Assembly (NCBI GenBank): GCA_012735135.1
Contig: JAAYHY010000025.1
Coordinates: 1 to 38,624 of the forward strand
Direction: 5' to 3'
Source: Bacillota bacterium
GTDB taxonomy: Bacteria; Bacillota; UBA4882; UBA10575
Length of the DNA: 38,624 bases
The position numbers and the translations under genes are program-made. Under the pieces are notes generated by a model. That model was given only the letters and a program-made list of their open reading frames with translations, was not told the DNA's origin and did not search any database. Below, piece after piece: positions 8,130 to 13,872 of the stretch (positions within the stretch are counted from its first letter, which is position 1; every line of letters begins with the position of its first letter).

Positions 8130-8158
8130 TTGCTTCAATGAAGGAAATATGTTAAAAT
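8130..8158 (+). promoter_or_regulatory. Promoter of the second ROK gene
   Basis: TTGCTT (8130-8135), a 17-base spacer and TAAAAT (8153-8158). The predicted start near 8165 lies downstream of an in-frame ATG at 8149, which rules that ATG out as the start in this transcript and supports TTG 8188. Confidence 0.6.
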
Positions 8159-8187
8159 CTTTACTGAGAAGTGAAGGTGTTGTTAAA

Positions 8188-9429
8188 TTGGAACATTTAC
8201 GTCGGGGAAACAAAGCGTTAATTAAAGATCTCAACCGCGCGTTGGTCCTCCATCACTTAAGGATCCATGGCCCGCTCAGCCGAACAGATATTGCCACGGA
8301 AACGAAGTTGGGCTTGTCAACGATTACCAAAATAACCGATGAACTGATTACCCAAGGGCTGATCCGGGAGGTTGGCGAGGGGGATTCCAGTGGCGGCCGC
8401 CGGCCGGTTTTCTTGGAATTTATTCCCCACTATGGCCACGTGGTGGGGGCTAAGATTGAGAAGGGACAGTTGGTTTTGGCTTTAACCGATCTCGAGGCGG
8501 AGATCGTCGCCAAGGACAGCATCGCTTTTCCCGTCGGTGCTCCGGCCGGGGAGGTTTTGGCGTTACTGGCTGATGCCATTGCCACGCTTGTCCAGAAGAA
8601 CAAGGCGTTAATTCACCGCTGGTTAGGGATTGGGATCGGAATCTCCGGATTGGTGGATCAGTCCGCTGGCGAATTGGTCTTTTCTTCCCTGTTGGGCTGG
8701 GGGCGTGTGCCTTTCCGGGAAATTTTGAGTCAACGGTTTTCGGTTCCGGTTTTTATTGACAATGACGTGAACACTTATGCCTTGGCCGAGTTATCTTATG
8801 GTTATGGCCGGGAGGCCGATGATTTTCTCCTGGTGACGATCGGCGCAGGGATTGGCGCCGGGTTAATCCTTGATAAAAAGATTTACCGGGGAGGATTCGG
8901 AGGCGCCGGGGAGATTGGGCATATGGTCATCGCTACCCCGGGGAATCCTTGTTATTGCGGGCGACAGGGCTGTTTGGAGGCCCATGCCGGCGAGCAATTC
9001 ATCTTATCCGAGTGCAAGCGGATCTTAAGCCAGGAGAAGGATTCACTCCTGTATAATGAGCGTTTACAGCTAACCATGGAAAAAGTGTTAAAGGCCGCCA
9101 AGGCTGGTGATTATGCGGCCAGACAGGCTTTTTATAACGCCGGGCGTAATTTGGGCATCGGGTTGGTTAATTTGATCAATATTCTTAATCCGACCACGAT
9201 TATTCTGGCGGGGGAAGGGATGGTGGCGGAAGAGTTTATTTTACCTGGAATTAAAGGGGTTTTACCGACGAATTTCTTCAACCGGTTTCACCCCGAATAT
9301 GATCTACGGGTTTCGCGCCTGGGTGAAGGGGCATGGGAGAAAGGCGCTGCGACTCTGGTGATCAACGAATTATTCAAAGCGCCGATTTACCAGGGGCAGA
9401 AAACAGTTCTTTCCGGGATTGGCAATTGA
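8188..9429 (+). CDS. ROK family transcriptional regulator (for the alpha-glucoside island)
   Basis: Repressor of about 414 residues, read from TTG 8188 (SD GTGAAGGTG at 8171-8179). This start gives the usual ROK N-terminus before the helix-turn-helix LSRTDIATETKLGLSTITK. The sugar-binding part has FIDNDVN near residue 190, TIGAGIGAGLI, and the zinc site GEIGHM followed by Cys255-x-Cys257-x4-Cys262 with LEAHAG. These are classical ROK residues, so sugar binding is probably intact. It lies directly before a GH15 gene and a MalEFG-type importer, making it the likely local regulator with a gluco-oligosaccharide or glucose as ligand. Confidence 0.92.
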   Translation: MEHLRRGNKALIKDLNRALVLHHLRIHGPLSRTDIATETKLGLSTITKITDELITQGLIREVGEGDSSGGRRPVFLEFIPHYGHVVGAKIEKGQLVLALTDLEAEIVAKDSIAFPVGAPAGEVLALLADAIATLVQKNKALIHRWLGIGIGISGLVDQSAGELVFSSLLGWGRVPFREILSQRFSVPVFIDNDVNTYALAELSYGYGREADDFLLVTIGAGIGAGLILDKKIYRGGFGGAGEIGHMVIATPGNPCYCGRQGCLEAHAGEQFILSECKRILSQEKDSLLYNERLQLTMEKVLKAAKAGDYAARQAFYNAGRNLGIGLVNLINILNPTTIILAGEGMVAEEFILPGIKGVLPTNFFNRFHPEYDLRVSRLGEGAWEKGAATLVINELFKAPIYQGQKTVLSGIGN

Positions 9430-9432
9430 AGT

Positions 9433-9502
9433 TTGGCGGATGAGTTTTTTATAGGTCTAATTACTTTCTTCAAGGAATAAAGTAAATTGGCAATGAATTG
9501 CC
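9433..9502 (+). promoter_or_regulatory. Candidate promoter and two operator-like inverted repeats before GH15
   Basis: TTGGCG (9433-9438), 17 bases and TCTAAT (9456-9461) form a moderate promoter. Downstream are TTACTTT (9461-9467) with AAAGTAA (9479-9485), and GGCAAT (9489-9494), GA, ATTGCC (9497-9502). Both lie between the predicted start and the Shine-Dalgarno, suitable for repression by the adjacent ROK protein. Confidence 0.45.
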
Positions 9503-9517
9503 TAAGGAGAAGAGGAT

Positions 9518-10594
9518 ATGAATTTAAAAGAGCGGAGCATCCAGATCATTAAAGAGAACCAGCATCCGGGGGGAGCTTTTATTGCTTCGCCCAATTTCCC
9601 CAATTACCGTTTTTGCTGGTTGCGTGATGGCACCTTTATTGCCTATGCTTTGGATTTAAACGGTGAGCATGAGGCGGCAAGAAAGTTTTACACTTGGGTT
9701 AATACTCGCCTGCAAGAACAGACCGGGAAGATCGATTTACTGGGCGATAAAATCAGGGCCCGGGAGGAATTATCTTCCCGCGACTTTCTCCCTACCCGTT
9801 ACACTTTAGAAGGCGCTGAGCACGAGGATGATTGGCCCAATTTTCAATTGGACGGTTATGGCGCTTGGCTGTGGGGACTAGCCGAACATCTGCGCTTAAC
9901 CGGCGCTCAACGGTTACCCGAAGAATTTGCGCCTAGTATCCGCGCCACGGTCAAATATTTAGCTTTATGCTGGCAGTTTCCGAACTACGATTGCTGGGAG
10001 GAATATCCGGATAAAATCCATACTTCGACTTTAATCTGTTTGTACGGGGGGATCTTAGCTGCCGCCGGGTTGCTGGCCCGTGAAGACTGGGTGGATTTGG
10101 CCGGCGAAATCAAAGGATTTATCGTCAAAAACCAGATTAACAACGGTCATCTGGTTAAATATGTAGGTTCGGAGGAGGTTGACGCCAGCCTGCTTTGGGC
10201 TGCTCTTCCTTTTAACTTACTTGCACCCGATGATCCAGTGATGCAAAAGACCGTTCAAAAGGTGGAAGCGGACCTCCTTCACCAGGGTGTTCACCGTTAT
10301 GCCGCGGATACCTATTATGGCGGAGGCGAATGGGTACACCTTACAGCCTGGTTGGGATGGTATTATGCCCGGACCGGCCGGAAGGGGGAAGCCCGTCAAC
10401 TTTTATCATGGGTTGGAGCCCAGGCCGATGCCGACGGCTCTTTGCCGGAACAGGTATGCGCTCATCTTAATGATCCGGCCTTTTATCCAATCTGGATTGA
10501 ACGGTGGGGACCAGTGGCTAAGCCGTTATTATGGGCCCATGCGATGTACCTCGTTCTTCTGCATGAGTTGGAGGCAAACGGTCAACTAAAATAG
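9518..10594 (+). CDS. GH15 family glucosidase (glucoamylase/glucodextranase-like), catalytic domain only
   Basis: Inverting exo-acting hydrolase releasing glucose from alpha-gluco-oligosaccharides. The 358 residues match the (alpha/alpha)6 barrel: YRFCWLRDGTFIAYAL near residue 30, the general-acid block CWEEYPD (Glu161/Glu162), and GSLPEQ with Glu311 as likely general base. There is no signal peptide, and the N-terminal beta-sandwich common in bacterial glucoamylases is absent, so this is a short cytoplasmic form. The SD AAGGAGAAGAGG precedes ATG 9518. It begins an operon with a MalF/G/E importer and a GH31 enzyme, implying that intact oligosaccharides are imported and cut inside. Substrate linkage (alpha-1,4 or alpha-1,6) is not readable. 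Confidence 0.82.
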   Translation: MNLKERSIQIIKENQHPGGAFIASPNFPNYRFCWLRDGTFIAYALDLNGEHEAARKFYTWVNTRLQEQTGKIDLLGDKIRAREELSSRDFLPTRYTLEGAEHEDDWPNFQLDGYGAWLWGLAEHLRLTGAQRLPEEFAPSIRATVKYLALCWQFPNYDCWEEYPDKIHTSTLICLYGGILAAAGLLAREDWVDLAGEIKGFIVKNQINNGHLVKYVGSEEVDASLLWAALPFNLLAPDDPVMQKTVQKVEADLLHQGVHRYAADTYYGGGEWVHLTAWLGWYYARTGRKGEARQLLSWVGAQADADGSLPEQVCAHLNDPAFYPIWIERWGPVAKPLLWAHAMYLVLLHELEANGQLK

Positions 10595-10618
10595 GGTGAA
10601 GGAGGGGAAGGCAAGTTC

Positions 10619-11503
10619 ATGGTTTATAAAAAAGGGCAAAAAATCACGACGATTATGCTGTTCTTGTTACCAAGCTTGTTAGGCTTGCTGTTATTTAGTT
10701 TGATTCCGATCGGTTCTTCCTTGTATTTAAGTTTAACCGAATGGGATGTGATCGGAGGGCCGCCCCAATTTATCAAAGGCGATAACTACCTGAATATTTT
10801 AAAGAGCGAAGAATTCTGGCGGGTTTTGAAAAATACTTTGTACTTTATTATCCTCTATCTTCCTTTGATCTTGATTTCTTCGATTGCGGTTGGAACGATC
10901 CTTAACCGCAAATATAAAGGGATTGCGATCTACCGGACATTGTTCTTTATCCCGGTCTTAACTTCTTGGGTGGCAGGCGCTTTAATCTGGCGGTGGGTCC
11001 TGAGCCCGGAATATGGGGTAATCAATGCCCTTTTGGGGTATATCGGAATCAAAGGACCTGGTTGGCTTTATGATAAAACATGGGCCATGCCGGGAATTGT
11101 GCTAGCGAGTATCTGGAAAGACACCGGTTTTTTCGGCCTGATTATGCTCGCCGGGTTGCAGGGAATTGATCCAACTTATTATGAGGCGGCGGAGATCGAT
11201 GGAGCGGGGCGTTGGGGAAAACTATGGAAAATAACTCTCCCGTTAATTAGCCCTACGATCTTTTTTGTGACCGTGATCTCCATTATCAACTCTTTTCAGT
11301 TGTTCCCCCAAATTATGGTAATGATTATCGACCGGAATTTCGCCGCAGGCCATGTCTTTGTCGAACGGATTTACCAATATGCCTTCAAATACTACAAAAT
11401 GGGTTACGCCACAGCCTTTTCCTGGATTTTGTTCCTGCTTATTTTCCTTGTTACGCTCCTCCAGTTTAAGCTGCAAAAGAGGTGGGTTAGTTATGATACA
11501 TAA
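10619..11503 (+). CDS. Carbohydrate ABC transporter permease, MalF/UgpA type
   Basis: Inner-membrane permease of 294 residues with six predicted hydrophobic segments. The cytoplasmic EAA loop reads EAAEIDGAGRWGKLWKITLP near residue 190 and contacts the shared ATPase. The SD GGAGGGGA lies just before ATG 10619, 24 bases after the GH15 stop. It overlaps the next permease gene by 11 bases. No ATPase gene is in this island, so a general MsmX/UgpC-type ATPase encoded elsewhere must drive it, as is common in Bacillota. Confidence 0.93.
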   Translation: MVYKKGQKITTIMLFLLPSLLGLLLFSLIPIGSSLYLSLTEWDVIGGPPQFIKGDNYLNILKSEEFWRVLKNTLYFIILYLPLILISSIAVGTILNRKYKGIAIYRTLFFIPVLTSWVAGALIWRWVLSPEYGVINALLGYIGIKGPGWLYDKTWAMPGIVLASIWKDTGFFGLIMLAGLQGIDPTYYEAAEIDGAGRWGKLWKITLPLISPTIFFVTVISIINSFQLFPQIMVMIIDRNFAAGHVFVERIYQYAFKYYKMGYATAFSWILFLLIFLVTLLQFKLQKRWVSYDT

Positions 11504-12338
11504 AGAAAAAAGAAAGAAAGGAAGCAGAAGCAAAACAATCTTCTATTTGCTGACAACCATAACTTCCTGTTTTATGCTTGTTCCTTTCTTTTGGATGGTC
11601 GTCACCTCTTTAAAAGAAAGAGGCGCTTTGATGGTTATTCCGATTCAATGGTGGCCGGAGAAGATCAGTTTCAAGGCTTATCAGGAATTATTCTCGATTG
11701 ATTTTCCCTTTGCCCGGTCGATCGCAAACAGTTTGTTTGTCGCGGGGATGGTTACTTTTATCACAGTCATGTCGGCTGCAATGGCCGCTTATGTTTTTGC
11801 CAAAATCAATTTCCGGGGAAGAGAGATCCTTTTCTCGCTTTACCTGGCGACGATGATGATCCCCAGCCAGGTTACGATGATCCCCAATTATTTGGTCTTG
11901 AAATACCTGGGACTGCTGAATAGTTTCACCGGGCTGATGCTTCCGTCGATCTTTAATGCCTTTGCCACTTTTATGTTGCGCCAAAATATGAAGTCGATCC
12001 CCGATGCTTATCTTGAAGCGGCGGAACTGGACGGGGCTTCCCACATAACCATCTTTTTCCGGATTATCTTAGCTTTGTCCAAACCGGCCTTGGCCACCTT
12101 GGCTGTGATCACTTTCATGGGAGCATGGAACGATTATCTATGGCCTTTAATTATCCTCACGGAGCGAAGGAAGATGACTTTACCGGTGGGCTTAAGCTTA
12201 TTAAATGGTCAGTACTCCAGCCGGTATAACCTATTAATGGCCGGTGCGCTAATCTCGATGATTCCTATCTTAATCGTTTATGCTTTCGCCCATAGGTATT
12301 TTGAACAAGGGCTTAGTATTGGCGGGATTAAGCGGTAG
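11493..12338 (+). CDS. Carbohydrate ABC transporter permease, MalG type
   Basis: Partner permease of about 281 residues. The longest frame opens at 11352, but the first 47 codons lie inside the MalF-type gene. ATG 11493, preceded by AGAGGTGGG, gives the normal short cytoplasmic N-terminus MIHKEKRKKG before the first membrane helix. The EAA loop is EAAELDGASHITIFFRIILA, and the C-terminus ends in the typical FEQGLSIGGIKR. The 11-base overlap with the upstream permease implies coupled translation and 1:1 assembly. Confidence 0.93.
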   Translation: MIHKEKRKKGSRSKTIFYLLTTITSCFMLVPFFWMVVTSLKERGALMVIPIQWWPEKISFKAYQELFSIDFPFARSIANSLFVAGMVTFITVMSAAMAAYVFAKINFRGREILFSLYLATMMIPSQVTMIPNYLVLKYLGLLNSFTGLMLPSIFNAFATFMLRQNMKSIPDAYLEAAELDGASHITIFFRIILALSKPALATLAVITFMGAWNDYLWPLIILTERRKMTLPVGLSLLNGQYSSRYNLLMAGALISMIPILIVYAFAHRYFEQGLSIGGIKR

Positions 12339-12345
12339 GTAGTCG

Positions 12346-12430
12346 CTCCCACCGGCTCCCGCCGGCTTGGGCGGAGGGGTGAAAATTGAAAGCCGGGTGA
12401 GCCGAAAAGCATCGAAGGCCTTTCCTAAGT
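12346..12430 (+). repeat. Structured intergenic element, copy A
   Basis: A CACCGGCT...CCGCC block is followed by GAAAATTGAAAGCCGGGTGAG. CCGGCT (12352-12357), or the second CCGGCTT (12362-12368), can pair with AAGCCGG (12390-12396). The same order of blocks occurs at 34929-34997 and, more diverged, at 16643-16722. It lies between the malG-type and malE-type genes. Confidence 0.5.
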
Positions 12431-12441
12431 GGTCAAATGTT

Positions 12442-12461
12442 TACTGGAGTTTGCTCCAGTA
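12442..12461. promoter_or_regulatory. Perfect 8-bp inverted repeat before the MalE-type gene
   Basis: TACTGGAG (12442-12449), TTTG, CTCCAGTA (12454-12461). It is 36 bases before the start codon. It could be an operator for the local ROK protein or an mRNA hairpin. No T-run follows. Confidence 0.5.
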
Positions 12462-12496
12462 TAGTAAATAAATAAACAATAGTAGGAGGGAAAAAC

Positions 12497-13750
12497 ATGA
12501 AAAAAAGGATGCTCATTGTGTTTGGCCTGGTTTTGTTGTTTGTCGTCAATTTGTGGATGGTGGCGGAAACCGCCGGCAAAACGGTAACGATCAATTTCGC
12601 GAATTTTTCGGCGGGAGGTGATAATACCAAATATCTGGAGGAAATGCGGAAAATCTTCGAAAAAAAATATCCCAATATCAAAGTGAAAGTGGAAACCATT
12701 GGTTACAATGATTATTTTACGGTGATGCAGACGCGCATTGCCGGAGGTAATGCGCCTGATGCCTTTGAATTGAACTATGAAAACTTTGCAACTTACGCAA
12801 AGAAAGGGACGCTGCTTCCCCTGGATGATTTAATCATAAAGAATAAATTTGATACTTCGGTGATTAACAAAAACGCATTAGCTGCCTTCACCGCCAACGG
12901 CCGTCAATACGGTTTGCCTTTCAGTTTCTCGAATGTGATTCTGATCTATAACAAAGATTTGTTTGACAAGGCGGGTCTCGCTTACCCGACCAATGATTGG
13001 AACTGGGATGACCTGTTGGAAGCAGCCAAAAAGATTAGAGCGCTGGGGGATAAGATCTTCGGTCTCTACCAGCCCATTCAATTCCACGAATTTTATAAAG
13101 TAGTTAAACAGAATAACGGGAGCCTCTTTAATGAAGATATGACCAAATTTACGGTTAATTCCCCGCAAAACATCGAAACGCTCCAGTATATGGTGGACCG
13201 GGTTCAAAAATATAATGTGATGCCGACGGAAGCCCAATTAGCCGGGATGGGTGACTGGGATTTATTTAAAAGCGGCCGTTTGGGCATGATTGTGACCGGT
13301 TCCTGGGCTTTTCCTGACTTTATCCGCGATTGTGATTTTCAATGGGATATTGCGGTTGAACCTGGAATCGTTAGAAAAGCCACTCATTTCTTCGCTAACG
13401 GGCTGGTTTTGAATAAAGAGACGAAGAAAGCGGAAGCAGCCTTCGAGTGGATCAAATTTCTTTCTTCCAGCCGGGAAGTGGCCAATATTAGGGTAGACGC
13501 CGGATGGGAGTTACCGGCGGTTACCTACCCGGATGTGATTGAACGTTATAAAAAGCAAGCTCTGCCGGCTAACCGGGAAGCGGTCTTTGCATCGCTGGAT
13601 TATTTGGTCACCCCGCCCGTAATCGAACAGTTTGCAGAGATGTCCGATATTATGGGGAAATATTTAGCGCTCGCCCGGGACGGTGAGATGACTCCGGAAG
13701 AAGCGTTGAACGAAGCCCAGAAAGAATTGGAGCAAAAAATCAAGTTGTAA
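12497..13750 (+). CDS. Extracellular solute-binding protein, family 1 (MalE type)
   Basis: Receptor of 417 residues for the MalF/MalG-type permeases. The N-terminus MKKRMLIVFGLVLLFVVNLW is a signal sequence, but there is no lipobox cysteine, unlike the first binding protein in this window, so it is secreted or anchored by an uncleaved signal. Family blocks are visible: ITVMQTRIAGGNAPDAFE-like GNAPDAFELNYENF near residue 85, YGLPFSFSNVILIYNKDLF near 135, and a Trp-rich GSWAFPDF near 270. The SD AGGAGGG precedes ATG 12497. Substrate is probably an alpha-gluco-oligosaccharide, inferred from the flanking GH15 and GH31 genes. Confidence 0.9.
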   Translation: MKKRMLIVFGLVLLFVVNLWMVAETAGKTVTINFANFSAGGDNTKYLEEMRKIFEKKYPNIKVKVETIGYNDYFTVMQTRIAGGNAPDAFELNYENFATYAKKGTLLPLDDLIIKNKFDTSVINKNALAAFTANGRQYGLPFSFSNVILIYNKDLFDKAGLAYPTNDWNWDDLLEAAKKIRALGDKIFGLYQPIQFHEFYKVVKQNNGSLFNEDMTKFTVNSPQNIETLQYMVDRVQKYNVMPTEAQLAGMGDWDLFKSGRLGMIVTGSWAFPDFIRDCDFQWDIAVEPGIVRKATHFFANGLVLNKETKKAEAAFEWIKFLSSSREVANIRVDAGWELPAVTYPDVIERYKKQALPANREAVFASLDYLVTPPVIEQFAEMSDIMGKYLALARDGEMTPEEALNEAQKELEQKIKL

Positions 13751-13789
13751 TGTAATTATTTAATTGACCCGTAAATGCTCATCCTTAAT

Positions 13790-13830
13790 GGGAATAAGTT
13801 GGCAGCTTTCCTAACTGCCAACTTATTCCC
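13790..13830. repeat. Perfect 16-bp hairpin after the MalE-type gene, no U-tract
   Basis: Arms 13790-13805 (GGGAATAAGTTGGCAG) and 13815-13830 (CTGCCAACTTATTCCC) close a nine-base loop. GGAAAA, not Ts, follows. Such structures behind binding-protein genes often protect the upstream mRNA and lower downstream expression. It mirrors the hairpin at 6825-6852 in the other importer operon. Confidence 0.8.
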
Positions 13831-13842
13831 GGAAAATCGCCG

Positions 13843-13869
13843 ATGGGAGGATTACCAATGCCGGAATGA
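13843..13869 (+). other. Very short upstream ORF taking the GH31 ribosome binding site
   Basis: GGGAGG (13845-13850) is correctly spaced for ATG 13858, which opens ATG-CCG-GAA-TGA, only three codons. The longer in-phase ATG 13843 gives nine codons to the same stop. The GH31 ATG follows four bases after this TGA and has no SD of its own. In-frame upstream extension of GH31 is blocked by that TGA (13867-13869). Reinitiation is the likely route to GH31 translation. Confidence 0.5.
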
Positions 13870-13872
13870 ATC

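Noticed and set aside
11352-11492. Long N-terminal extension of the MalG-type permease
   Set aside because: It lies inside the MalF-type gene, lacks a ribosome site and is not membrane-protein-like. ATG 11493 has the SD and family-like beginning.
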